Below the pieces are notes generated by a model. It did no database searches and had not been told where the DNA came from. It saw only the letters and a list, made by a program, of their open reading frames with translations. Source: Echinometra lucunter (Eukaryota; Echinodermata; Echinoidea; Camarodonta; Echinometridae). Taken from it: DNA of 64,000 bases. The stretch is from contig JAPZVO010000025.1 in assembly GCA_029962745.1 (NCBI GenBank), forward strand, positions 127,520-191,519, in the 5' to 3' direction. A program made the translations under genes and the position numbers. Of the stretch, positions 10,540 to 21,175 are shown piece after piece. Every line of letters begins with the position of its first letter. Position 1 is the stretch's first letter.

Positions 10540-13122
10540 TTTTAGGGGCGCCATATCCAGGGAGGAAGGGGCCGTATCATCTTTGCTCACCATAAATCTT
10601 TGCAAAATATACACTTTTGTCATTAAGTGAATTTCAATCACATTTTAAAAATTATTTTTTTTTCATATTAAAAGGGAGATATAGAGAAAGATAATCAGAG
10701 AGGAGTCCGAGTTCACCAGGGGCGGATCCAGGGAAGATTGGGGCGAAATCCCCTTTATTCACCATATATTTTTCATGAAACATCTGTCTGTCTTAAAGTG
10801 AATTTTGGAGCAAAAATATAATCATTAATTCACCTTCAATTGTGGTGGCCTTTTGGGGGAAGGGGTGGGGTGTTCTCAGAATTTTTATGCCCCTCCCTTT
10901 TAAAGTTTCCATGGATTTGCCCCTATTTGGCAAACGTGTGTCATAGATTTTATGTTGCTGTTATTATTTGTGTTGAAAATGCAGTGAAAATCAATTTAAT
11001 AATTACAACCGCTTGTTCATTATTACAACATCATCAAAAATCAGAACCATTTATCATCCACTCAATTACAAGTCATTCAGAAGGCATCAACATTCAAATT
11101 ATTTTTCAATCCCGTGCTTCGTCCCATGTTCATGTTTCTTTCTGTCAGCTAGCTCTTTTCTCTCCTTCATACCTTCCAACTCGGTCTATATCTTTCCTTC
11201 TCTTCCTTTTTCTCTCCCTCTTTCTTTCCCTTCTATTTCCACCATCTCTAGTTTTCTCACCTATTCTCTGCTTCACCGTTCTTATCTTTCGTTTCTTAAG
11301 CTATCCATCAGCTCCCTCGATTGCTTTCTTTCTTTCTCTCTCTCTCTCTTTATATCTCTCTTGTTATTTTCACTCACCTTCTAATCATGAGTAGTTATTT
11401 CAAGTGTGTGCCTAAATTATGTTATAATTATTGTCTTACTTCATCTTCAGTTCATTATCTACAGAGTATGTTTGTATTTGCATTGCCAGTGGAGGTCTAA
11501 TTTTCGGGGGGGGGGGGTCTTCTTCAAATATGGATCAATAAAAGATATGAACTGTGAACTTTTGAATACATAATAGGTCAGTACAACATGGGATAAAATG
11601 AAATTTTCCTTAATTGCACTGTCATACTAGTAATTTTTATTCAAAACAAGAGTTGACATACGCTGTACTTCAAATTAGGAATTAAAATCCGACTTCAATG
11701 GTGCTCTTTATTAAGATGTAGTCTGAAAATTTTAAACACTTTCGGTTTCTAATAAATTTAAGAGTGGAGAGTGTTTGTACTTTCTTCCTAATAAAATTTG
11801 TATTTTCTTCCTAAGAAAATTCATCCTTTCCTTTCCTTACACTAAAAAGTTTCTTTCTTTTACAAAGTTTAGCTAGTAGTTTTTGTTTGTGTGTGTGTAG
11901 TTAAGATACAAGGAGGCAATTCCATCTTAATTCAGATCATTGCACAAGTGACATAATTCATGAAGAAAAAAAAATCCTATATGACATTAAGAGATCTTAT
12001 TGTTAATCCAATAATTAAAGATTTGTTAGTTTTAAATTTACTTTTCAAGTCGTCTGCTCTTGCAAGCACTCAAACGCAGTGGATATTTGGAATTAAATAT
12101 TATCTGTGAAATAAAGGTAATATCATCCTGAAAGTGACATCGCTCCTATTGAAACATGAGTCATGAGTTATTAGTTCACTTGTCACCCAAAGTATGAAGA
12201 TACAAAAAGCAATTATTTGCACTTTGTTCATTAAAGTAGTAGCAATGTCACTTCCTCATAACTTCAACTGTAGTACAGCTGGACGCTGTCAGTCATCCTG
12301 GATTGACGCAAAGAGAATCCAGCTTCAGTTATTGTTTCAAGATCTTAGATCACCTCTGCTTTCTCCTCTGATATGAATGCAGTGAGCTGACATTTCCAGC
12401 ATCATTGAATTAAATGTGGTTATCATATCCTACCCCTCTCCTTCCAGCTTTGCCTCTAAGTTACAGTCTAACATTCCTATATTTGCCTGGAGATGACAAG
12501 GATGATAGGGACGAGCATGACCTGGCTTAGCTGCTCTATATCAATGGCCTGTAAAAAGAAAAGAAAAAAAAACCTTTTAATTATACATGAAATGGCACTA
12601 GAAGCAGCCAACTGCTTAAATGAATCACACTGATGTACAGATTTATAGTTTTAGAAAAGCTGAAGTACACCAACAGCATTAAATGAGTATGGAATACAAA
12701 GTGTCATTCATTCTAACATGAAATGTTAGACAGTAATAACATCTAATGCATTAAGTAATGTTGTTTTGTGATTAGTATTGTTTCAATTTTGATTAAACTA
12801 AAAGTAATTTAACTAAATATTCCATTATGCCTAATAATTGAAATTCAGTTTGTAATTCATTTGCTTTGATAAAAAAGAAAGTCTACAGAGACAATAAATT
12901 CACTCAAAACTGAAGAAAAATCAAGCAATACACAATGGGAAGGGTGGGGGCATTTTTTGTGAATACTGATCTGCCCCTCCTATCCTCTCAATTATAAGCA
13001 ATGCCCTGCCCCCCCCCCCATCCATTTCAGCTTCATCTCTTTCTATTGATTTCTTAATTTTTCTAAAAGCAGGTCTGTGATTACACATAAACAGTTATTT
13101 TTAATTCCATCCTTATTCAGAG
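10540..13122. other. Unassigned DNA with low-complexity tracts
   Basis: Contains a GGGGCGGATCCAGGG-type repetitive phrase at 10720-10760, a C/T-rich tract at about 11120-11380, a G-run near 11505-11515 and a C-run near 13010. Short open frames at 10840-11394 and 12194-12376 show no recognisable domain. I see no gene. Confidence 0.4.
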
Positions 13123-13622
13123 NNNNNNNNNNNNNNNNNNNNNNNNNNNNNNNNNNNNNNNNNNNNNNNNNNNNNNNNNNNNNNNNNNNNNNNNNNNNNN
13201 NNNNNNNNNNNNNNNNNNNNNNNNNNNNNNNNNNNNNNNNNNNNNNNNNNNNNNNNNNNNNNNNNNNNNNNNNNNNNNNNNNNNNNNNNNNNNNNNNNNN
13301 NNNNNNNNNNNNNNNNNNNNNNNNNNNNNNNNNNNNNNNNNNNNNNNNNNNNNNNNNNNNNNNNNNNNNNNNNNNNNNNNNNNNNNNNNNNNNNNNNNNN
13401 NNNNNNNNNNNNNNNNNNNNNNNNNNNNNNNNNNNNNNNNNNNNNNNNNNNNNNNNNNNNNNNNNNNNNNNNNNNNNNNNNNNNNNNNNNNNNNNNNNNN
13501 NNNNNNNNNNNNNNNNNNNNNNNNNNNNNNNNNNNNNNNNNNNNNNNNNNNNNNNNNNNNNNNNNNNNNNNNNNNNNNNNNNNNNNNNNNNNNNNNNNNN
13601 NNNNNNNNNNNNNNNNNNNNNN
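13123..13622. other. Assembly gap, 500 N
   Basis: Exactly 500 undetermined bases, a nominal gap size. The sequence immediately right of it (from 13623) begins a segment duplicated at 28119, so the missing piece probably carries more of that repeat. Confidence 0.99.
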
Positions 13623-13979
13623 AATTCAATGAGGTAGGCCTCCTTTTATGTCGAATTTGACAGCTAGTATTTTCATCAATTTTAAAAGTAGTGCAATCTA
13701 GTCCCTTTATAGAGAAGTAGATGAAAAGGGTTCAGTAGATAGGTGTAGGAAGTAGGATTATAGGCACGGAATGTACGATTCAGGGCCTTATGCAGAACTT
13801 TTTCCTGGAGAGGCAAGACGGTCGAAAATTTTTGAAGAAACTCACAAGGGCACATTTGCACTTCGAAAAGTGAAATGTGAAAAGTCAAATGTGGACATAT
13901 TTGAGAAATGCATGAACAGGTACACTGCCGAAAAATCGTATTTCGGGCATTTTCAGATGGGGCCTGGATGGTAAACAAT

Positions 13980-14640
13980 ATCTGGGGCCCGCAGGCGTTG
14001 TGCCTGGGCACATATGTACCACATATATCCCATATTGGTCATAGATGGGCATTTTCAGATTAGACTCAGATGGTAAACAATTTCCGTGGCCCCACATTTG
14101 ATTACACCTGGGCACATATATCCCATATTGGTTATACATGGGCACTGCTAGATGTGGCCAAGATAGTACCTGGTTTTTTATCTTGGCCGATATGTACCAT
14201 GTATATCCCGTACCGGCTACGGATGGGCATTTCTAGATGGATCCAATATGGTAAGAGGATAATGGGGGCTACCTGGTTTACGTCTGGGCCCTCATGTACC
14301 ACATATATCCTAAATGGGTTACAGATGGGCATTTCTAGATGGGGCCAGGAAAGTAAGAAGTATACGGGGCTCATCTGGTTTTTATCTTGGCCCATATGTA
14401 CCCTTTATATTCCGTATGGGTTACAGATGGCCCACATAATTATACTTATTACCATCTTGGCCCCATCTACAAATGCCCATCTGTAACCCATACTGGATAT
14501 ATGTGGGTACATAATGGGGTCACCTGGTTTATGTCTGGGCCCATATGTACCACATATATCCCATATAGGTTACAGATGGCCAACATATACTTCTTACCAT
14601 CTTGGCCCCTCTAGAAATGCCCATTTGTAACTCATATGGG
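13980..14640. repeat. About 100-bp tandem repeat
   Basis: ATGTACCACATATATCC-type phrases recur near 14011, 14190, 14291, 14394 and 14542, mostly at 101-103 bp spacing. Each is followed by GGTTACAGATGGGCATTTC and TAGATGGGGCCA-like phrases. Open frames through it on both strands reflect the repeat. Confidence 0.8.
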
Positions 14641-14699
14641 ATATAGGTGGTACATATGGGCCCATATACTCTATATCGGTCCCATACACCCTTTGCATC

Positions 14700-15665
14700 A
14701 GGGTTCCCGAATGGGCCCCGCATGTTTTGAAGATTGTATTTTCATCTGGGTCTTATATGGGCCCCAAATGATTTCAAGATCTTGTTTTCATCCTGGTCCT
14801 ATATGGGCCCCACACGTTAGCTAGAACGTGTTTTTATCTGGGTCCTATATGGGTCCCATGTGGGTTCAAGATCAGGTTTTCAGGTTCGATTATGGGGCCC
14901 ACATGGTTTTAAGATCCTACTTTTCATTTGTGCCCTATAGGGGCTCCACGTCGTGCCTAAATCGTGCCATCATATGGGGCCCATATGCATCATATATATC
15001 CCCATATACGATTTGCACGGGGATCCCGAATGTGCCCATGTGGTTTGAAGATCGTGTTTTCAACTGCTTCCTATAGGGGACCAAATGTGGCTTCAAGACT
15101 GCTCTTTCATCTCGGTCCTATTTGGGCCCCATTGGTTTAAAAATCTGTCATGTGGGGTTCATGTTGATCCAATATACCCCGTGATGGGTCCCATACACCA
15201 TTTGCACTTGGGTTCCCGAATGGGCCCCATGAGGTTTGAAGATCGTGTTTCCATCTCGGTCCTATATGGGCACAATATAGTATCCAGCTCGTGGTTTATC
15301 CGGGTCCTTTTTGCGCCCTACATGGTATCGAAATCATGTTTACATTTAGGTGCTATATGGGCCCCACATGGTATCTAAGATCGTGTTTCATCTGGGTCCA
15401 ATATGGGAATTACATGGTATCAAAAACTTGCCGTCGTGTGGGGCCCATATGGATCACACCTCCCCCATGTGCGTCCCATACACCATTTGCACCGGGGTTG
15501 CCGAATGGGCCCCACATGGTGTGAAGATTGTGTTTCCCTCTGGGTCCTATATGAGACCCAGATAGTATCTGAATTGCGTTTTCATCTGGGTCCTATTTGG
15601 GCCACCACATGGTATCTAGATCGTGTTGTTATCTGGGTCCTATATGGGCACTTGTGTTATCAAAA
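14700..15665. repeat. 46-bp minisatellite (GGTCCTATATGGGCCCC type), copy A
   Basis: GGTCCTATATGGGCCCCA phrases recur every 45-46 bases (for example 14750, 14795, 14841), separated by ATGGTNTCAAGATC and GTGTTTTCATCTG. The unit is rich in self-complementary words (GGGCCC, CATATG). A period of 46 is not a multiple of three, so the many Gly/Pro/Trp/His open frames crossing it are not a repeat protein. Confidence 0.85.
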
Positions 15666-16039
15666 ACGTGCCGTCATGTGGATTACTTCTTGAGACTTAT
15701 GAAAAAAAAAATATATATATATATCCACGACAGTGTTTGTCGCGGAATTTGATCGGGCTGTATTTCATGCCACGCCACTTTTCTCATCAAGTTTTGGGAA
15801 TCTTTTGACACCAAGTTTACGGAAATATGCCAGACCGTGGTCACGTGACCTTCTGTGACTGCACGTCGGCCCGAAAACGGAGAATTTCCAAGTCGTTTGG
15901 AGAAAACGAATGTGAAACTGCATTTCCACATATTCCTCCATTGTCATCAGCTTTTGTCATCATCTATTCTAAATAAATAGTGGTCTAGATAACATATTGA
16001 AAGATAAAAACAAGTTAAAGTTAGAAAATAAAGAAATGT

Positions 16040-16412
16040 ATGCCCCGTTTAACGTGATCAGTGAGCATTCCTTACTTTGTGACGCTTGACCTATGAACTG
16101 TGGACTCTTAATTTTAACTTGACTTGAATTGTAGTTTCATCTGCCCACGCACTTAATTGTTGCAATCCGTTCAATATATTTGAAATTATTATGTGGAAAC
16201 TTATTCAAATATTGTAATGAGTTGTGGCTTTTGACCTTTGATCTGCGGACTCCTACATACACACCAGAAATATTCAAAACCGTCCGACACAGTTTCAGCG
16301 GAAACCAATTATTCTTGACGGACGGACAGACGAAAGGAGCAATTGAAGGGCGGATGGACTGGGGCAACCTTTACTAGTGCGCTAGACTTTGTCTATCTGC
16401 AGGGGCATAAAA
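16040..16412. repeat. Dispersed GACGGACGG-type repeat, copy A
   Basis: Contains TTTGACCTTTGATCTGCGGA, then GACGGACGGACAGACGAA, and ends GGGGCATAAAAA. This order is familiar from a widespread non-coding repeat of marine invertebrates (recalled, not searched). The sister copy lies in segment B at about 29735-30145. The open frame 16180-16377 inside it is not a gene. Confidence 0.6.
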
Positions 16413-17041
16413 ATAAAAAACACTATTAAAATAAGAACTGAAATCACTTTCAGATTTTTTCCTTTCGAATAATCACTAAGTGTTTCTAAAGAATTTCTAT
16501 AATAGAAATTTCATCTGCAGGCCCTACCTATCATTACTTGTCTTTCAAAATGTCTATTTACGCATTGGACAATAATTTGCATAAATCGTGATCAAAAAAG
16601 AAAATTACTAGTCATGCCTTTTTTATAGGTCAATGCATCCCACCCAAATCTTTTCTATTTTAACTCTTTTCCTTCTCCCATCTCTTCTCAGTCCTTTATT
16701 TTTCGTCTCTCTGTTTAGCTCTTCATCCTTCCCTTCTTCTTTTTCTTCTCCTCCTTCCTCATTTTTCCTTGTCTTGTTCTCTCCCTCTCTCCTATCCGTC
16801 CTCCTGTCCTCGCCATCTCTGAATGCGCTCATTTTTCTTTTTCATTGTGCAGATTTCTCTTTACCCCTCCCCGTTTCTTATCCCAGTTCTAGTAGCCACC
16901 CTTTCTCCCATTCCCATATTTTGAGTAAATCCCACCTTGTTCAATATTCTTAATCTCAAATTATTTATCATAAAATCACCTGTATTCACCAGTTTTTATT
17001 GTGTGTTCTCTTTCTCTCTCTCTCTCTCACACACACACACA

Positions 17042-17508
17042 CGCTCTCTCTCTCTCTCTCCATCTCTTTCTCTCCCCTTTTCTCTACACTCTACTTTTAT
17101 CTCCCTTTCCCAGCTAACTCACCGTGCACGTCTTCCTTTCTTGATACAATCCATGGGCATGATGGGTATGATATAATATCAGCCGTCGTCTGATGGGTTC
17201 CACCTTTCCTTGCAACGCCTTCTCTCCCTTCATCCCTCCCCACTAGCCTCATTTACCTTTTCATTCACCCCTTGCTGATCATTTTCCTTTCTTTCGTTCC
17301 TCACTCCTCTCCCCGTCCTTTCTTATTTTCCCTTCCCTCTTTCCATGCGTTATACCCATTATTTTTGCACTTCCCTGATTTCACCCTCCCCCATCCTGAT
17401 CATACTCTAAACCTTACTCCCATCCTTCCCTTTGTATTTCAGATGCACTACCTGTCCCTTTAAGATAATAACCTTGATCCCCCGGCTTTTCCCACTATCC
17501 TCTCCACT
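17042..17508. repeat. CT/CA microsatellite and C/T-rich low-complexity DNA
   Basis: Microsatellite beginning near 17015 followed by pyrimidine-rich DNA with Ser/Leu-rich open frames. No gene. Confidence 0.7.
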
Positions 17509-18158
17509 GCACCACTCTCTGCTTTCTCTCTGTGCTTTCTCTCATTCTCCCCTTGCCTTTCCTTCTTGGAAAATCTCATCTATTTCTCTCTTTCCCACTG
17601 TCTTCTCGAATTTTCTTGAAACCTCTTGTCTAATACCCCATCCCTTTGTTATCATGTATCCTTATTCCTCCTCTTTTCCCTCTCTTCCGCATGCCCTCCC
17701 ATTCTGCCTCCGCAACTTCACCAATCCTTATTTTTATGCCTCGCACTTTCTCGTTCGCATGCCCTCCCATTCTGTCTCCGTCCGATCCCAACTTCACCAG
17801 TCCTTTTTTTATTCCTCGAACTTTCTCGTTCTTCCTTCCAGTTTCACTCTCCTTTGTACCCCTTCCCCATCTTCCCTATTCCTTAACACTATCCCTACCC
17901 TTTTATTTATTTATTTATTTATTTTTTGGTTTCATTAAGGAATCGAAACATAACACAATCTTCAAAGGCAGATATAAAGTGATAGATAACGAAATTTACG
18001 ACAAATTACAATATTTACAGATGATTGGGATGATCAGTGGAACAAAAAGAGGAAAAAAGGAGAGGGGAAAAGGGCAGATTACACGTATAGTGATGTATGC
18101 ATAATTATGTAAATTACAAGAGCAATTTCTCCCTTTCTTTTCTGCTGCCTCATAATCA
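17509..18158. repeat. Dispersed pyrimidine-rich repeat, copy 2
   Basis: Direct counterpart of 4681-5262, including its AT-rich tail with AGATGATTGGGATGATCAG. A short phrase around GCATGCCCTCCCATTCTG is duplicated here relative to copy 1. Confidence 0.8.
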
Positions 18159-18326
18159 ATTTACATTCGAATTTTAGCATTTTGTAAATGTTGTACTCAC
18201 TCTTATATACTCTCTACATATTGTGAGCAAATAACATAAACAACAGCCAAATGGCAACTCTCGTGGAAATAAATACATATGTAAGATAAACTGAGAGATT
18301 TAAAATAGCGAAGCATGAATCAAAGT

Positions 18327-18587
18327 TCCCCAGAGCTGGCCTTCCATTTTTCATCTGCCACCAACAGAGGGATTAATGAGTGAAGGTTGAAGATTTGTCA
18401 ATCTGTCGGTTGAGCGAATTTGGAGTCGCCGAAACCAGTGGTCCAGCTCCGTAGTCCAGTGGTTCAGCTCCGTAGTCCAGTGGTTAAGGAATCGGCGTCC
18501 ATAGCCAAAGGCCAGGGTTCGATTCTTGGCGGAGAATTTTTTCATCTTTGGCAGAAAATTCCAAAAATGGAAGACCAGCTCTGAGGA
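18327..18587. mobile_element. TIR element enclosing a tRNA-like unit
   Basis: CAGAGCTGG-CTTCCATTTTT (left end near 18331) is matched in inverse at 18563-18583; with outer TTCC-C bases about 26 positions match with two differences. TCTGCCA also pairs further in. The interior carries a tRNA-like sequence at 18468-18534 followed at once by a six-T run. It has the same plan as the element at 2785-3146 but unrelated ends. There is no protein coding. Confidence 0.65.
18468..18534 (+). ncRNA. tRNA-like sequence with repeated A box
   Basis: CTCCG at 18468-18472 pairs with CGGAG at 18530-18534 as an acceptor stem. TAGTCCAGTGGTTAAGG is a good A box and GGGTTCGATTCTTGG a good B box. A TTTTTT pol III-type stop begins at 18537. 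The phrase GCTCCGTAGTCCAGTGGTT is present twice in tandem, with a third partial copy upstream (from about 18436), so the A box was amplified. With only 67 bases and weak D and anticodon arms, this is a tRNA-derived SINE or pseudogene and not a working tRNA. Confidence 0.55.
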
Positions 18588-18608
18588 ATGCTGCGCTAGT
18601 ATTCTCTT

Positions 18609-18611
18609 AAT

Positions 18612-18663
<52 letters not shown>

Positions 18664-18664
18664 C
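18609..18664. repeat. (CT)n-(TA)n microsatellite
   Basis: CT repeat running directly into TA repeat, immediately right of the TIR element. Confidence 0.9.
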
Positions 18665-18669
18665 ATGTA

Positions 18670-18765
18670 TTATGCATAACGAATATTTTGTGGTAAATGA
18701 TTCCATAAAGGTTCAGCATGTGCAAATGAAACAATGAGCAGCTTGGATTCAGATGATCTGGTAGC
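18670..18765 (-). pseudogene. LINE ORF2 C-terminal fragment
   Basis: The minus-strand frame ends with TRSSESKLL and, after a deletion, LWNHLPQNIR. This is the extreme C-terminal signature (TRSS...LWN-LP--IR) of L2/CR1-type LINE polyproteins. Only about 30 residues remain, fused upstream to a purine-rich repeat. It is too short to place in a family. Confidence 0.6.
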
Positions 18766-19102
18766 AGTGGCGTAACAGCCGGGGTGGGGACAGGGGGACA
18801 GAGTGCCCTCCTTAAGGATTTCAGCGGAAAAATCCATCAAACCACCGTGAAAAAAATGAAAGGAAGGGAAAGGAAGAAAAAGGAAGGGAGAAAAGGAAAG
18901 AAAGTTAAAATAGACAAAGAAGAAGAGAGGGGGAAAGGAAAGAATAAGAAAGAAAAGGGGAAACAAAAGGTATGAGGGGGAATTTAGTACCGAAACCTCG
19001 GAGCTTCCGGGGGCTCCACTCCTTGGACCTCCGCAGGGGCTTTACCTCTGGACCCCCATCAGAGGCCATAAGGCGGGCCCCTAGGCCCCAACTGCTTATT
19101 AT
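18766..19102. repeat. Purine-rich tract and unclassified repeat
   Basis: An AGGAAAGG-type purine tract (about 18855-18970), then a G/C-rich segment with repeated GGACC-CC and GGGGCT phrases at 18995-19085 that looks like a MITE end. No gene. Confidence 0.4.
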
Positions 19103-19437
19103 TTAACAAAGTTCTGGTTCAGATTTAAAGGTCTCCCGGTTGTTACAGTTACGAAGTTGGATTGGTGGAGAGTTCCAGAGACGTGGAGCAACTGAAGAGA
19201 AGGCTTTATCCTCATATGTTTTTAGGTGGGTACTGGGCACTTGAAAAATCAGTCCAGCACAATGAAGTCCTGGCCGCAGCTGTTATGGAGTTATGGGGAC
19301 CTTTATAAGTAAAATCTCACACTGAACTCTGCATTGCACTGGCAGTCAATGAAGCTCAAGGAGCATTGGTGAGATATGGTCAAACTTCTTAAGTTCACCT
19401 CTTTTCCTGCAGATGACTAAGTTCGAGACATCCTGTT
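19103..19437 (-). pseudogene. LINE ORF2 C-terminal fragment (L2/CR1 type)
   Basis: One minus-strand frame from about 19437 to the TAA at 19103-19105 reads through LVICRK, KFDHISPML, LPVQCR, KAFSSVAPRLWN and ETFKSE. This matches the order H-I-P-L--LHWLP...AFS--AP-LWNSLP...FK of LINE C-termini. Two in-frame stops interrupt it, one replacing the Trp of the usual LHWLP and one at the PITP end. The fragment abuts the Gypsy relic on its 5' side. Confidence 0.75.
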
Positions 19438-19439
19438 AC

Positions 19440-21175
19440 TCCATTTATGGATATGATAGCTTCTTCTTCAGTGGGAAGAATATCCATGTGAGCAACATTG
19501 ATCATCGGGGTTACCCAAGGTGATTTCGGAGATTTGCTCTGGCTTCGCGGCTAGTGAGATGACGTCATCCACTGTTTCTACGAAATGTGACCAGTTTTGG
19601 TGGGCTTTCCGACAGTTAGAGCCCCCTCCATATGGCAGGGATTCGGGATAAGCACCAAGACGATAATTTTCGCAGAGGAACTCATGGTCGGGTATTCGTG
19701 AAAGTGCATCAGCATTCTGATGCTTCCTGCCGGGTCTGTGCTCCACACTCATGTCGTAATGTCCTAGTTCCTTGAGCCACCGTGCCAGTTGGCCCTAAGG
19801 TTCCTTGAAATTCAATAGCCAGGTTAGACTTCCATGGTCAGTCCGTACCGTAAACGGTTTTCCAAGAACATGAAGAAGGTAATGGCGGTACTGACGCGTG
19901 AATCTGACAACAGCTAGCAATTCACGACAGGTGACGCAATATCTCCGTTGTTCTGGAGATAAGGATAGGCTGCCATAGGCAATCACCCGTTCTTGTGCAC
20001 CTCGGACTTGAAGGAGTTCAGCTCCGATTGCTGTGCCAGATGCGTCAGTGTCCAAAATGAAATGGTCGACCGAATTTGGCAGGGCGAGAACTGGGGCGGA
20101 CGTCATCAGTTGCCGGATATTGTCAAAGGCCTCCTGATGTTCTGGTTTCCAGTGGAAAGACTGCTTACCGGTAAGTCTATAAAGAGGTCCTGCGGTGTCT
20201 GCTAAGTCCTTCAGGAAGATTCTGTGGTAGTTGACCAACCCCCAAAACCGCTCGACATCTTTAGAGCTAGTGGGTATTTGCCAGTTGACCACAGCCTGAA
20301 CATGCTCATCCTTCAGATGAAGTCCATGTCGATCCACTTCTCTGCCCAAGAACTGGACGCGTTGTTGGAAGAAGGAGCACTTATTTGATTTGAGTTTGAG
20401 TTTATAATCTCGGAAGCGCACCAAAACCTGTCTGAGATTCTTGGCATGATCAGTGAAAGAGGCACCGGGCAACACATTGTCACCTAGGAATGCCAGGGCG
20501 ATGTCCCAGTTTAAACCTCTGAGGACTAAATTCATTACCCTGAGAAACTCATACAGGCCGTATTTAGATTAAGGCCGTTTTCTCTCGGTCTTCTTTCCCG
20601 AGTCTTATCTTTCAGTAGGCAGAGTTGGCATCCAGCTTGGAAAACCATATGTTTCCAGAAAGGGTATCCAAGCATTCCCCCATGCATGACAGCGGATAGA
20701 CGTCTTTTTGGTGACATCGTGTAACCGACGGTAATCAATGCACAATTTAACCCCTCCATCCCGCTTTCGAACTAAAACAGGAGAGCATGCCCATGCTGAT
20801 ACTGAAGGTTGTATTACCCCTGCAGTAAGCATTTTGTTGAGAGGTGGGCTCGTTCTTTTTGCACAAAATTCATGGGAGTGCGCCTCATTCTTTGCTTGAT
20901 TGGCGCAGCATCTCCCGTATTGATTTCATGCTCTATTTCAGTGAAATTCCCGAGGTCAAATTCATCTCTGGCAAAGACACCTTCGAATTCTAGGTATAGC
21001 TCCCTTATAATTTTTTGTTGGTCGGGGGTTAGATATTCAATGGATTGTTCCTAAAGGCCCTGTGAGTGTGCAGGAATTGGATTTGGTGAGGACAGACCAA
21101 CGCCCCGCACTTGCTTACTTTTCTCAATTGGGGGATCAAAGTCTGGTTCAATGGCGGCAGCTGCAAAGGCTTTCC
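19440..21175 (-). pseudogene. Gypsy (Ty3)-type LTR retrotransposon pol relic
   Basis: Read on the minus strand from 21175, the order is: protease-RT linker (IEYLTPDQQ, EIEHEINTG), RT fingers (AGVIQPS, SPVLVRKRDGG, CIDYRRL), RT palm with AFLGDN in place of the usual YLDD, then CSFF, VQFLGREV and the RNase H domain (ILDTDASGTAIGAEL, RTDHGSLTWLL). The end is EHRPGRKHQNADALSR. It is broken by stops and frameshifts, with main frames at 20605-20832, 19795-20535 and 19468-19752 and a frame change after VTKK. No LTR, gag or integrase is visible. The loss of an RT active-site Asp and the breaks mark it as inactive. Confidence 0.85.

Larger units (their letters stand above)
13623..17041. repeat. Duplicated segment, copy A
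   Basis: Direct copy of 28119-30786. Shared order: an AATTCAATGAGGTAGGCCTC leader, 100-bp repeats, the 46-bp minisatellite, a GACGGACGG-type dispersed repeat, a pyrimidine-rich tract and a CT/CA microsatellite. Copy A is longer. It carries about 265 bp (roughly 15630-15893) absent from copy B and more tandem units at 13980-14640. No gene is visible. Confidence 0.85.

Noticed and set aside
13077..13637. Open frames of mostly undetermined residues
   Set aside because: They run across 500 N; the same applies at 25428-26057.
14070..15693. Many overlapping frames rich in GPHM, WAPHG and similar words
   Set aside because: They come from the 46-bp and 100-bp repeats. Neither the 46-base period nor the about 101-103-base period is a multiple of three, so no repeat protein is maintained.
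16633..17193. Ser/Leu/Phe-rich secreted-looking frames in C/T tracts, also at 4619-5080, 10840-11394 and 17432-18104
   Set aside because: Composition artefacts of pyrimidine-rich repeats; the same type of frame appears wherever such tracts occur.
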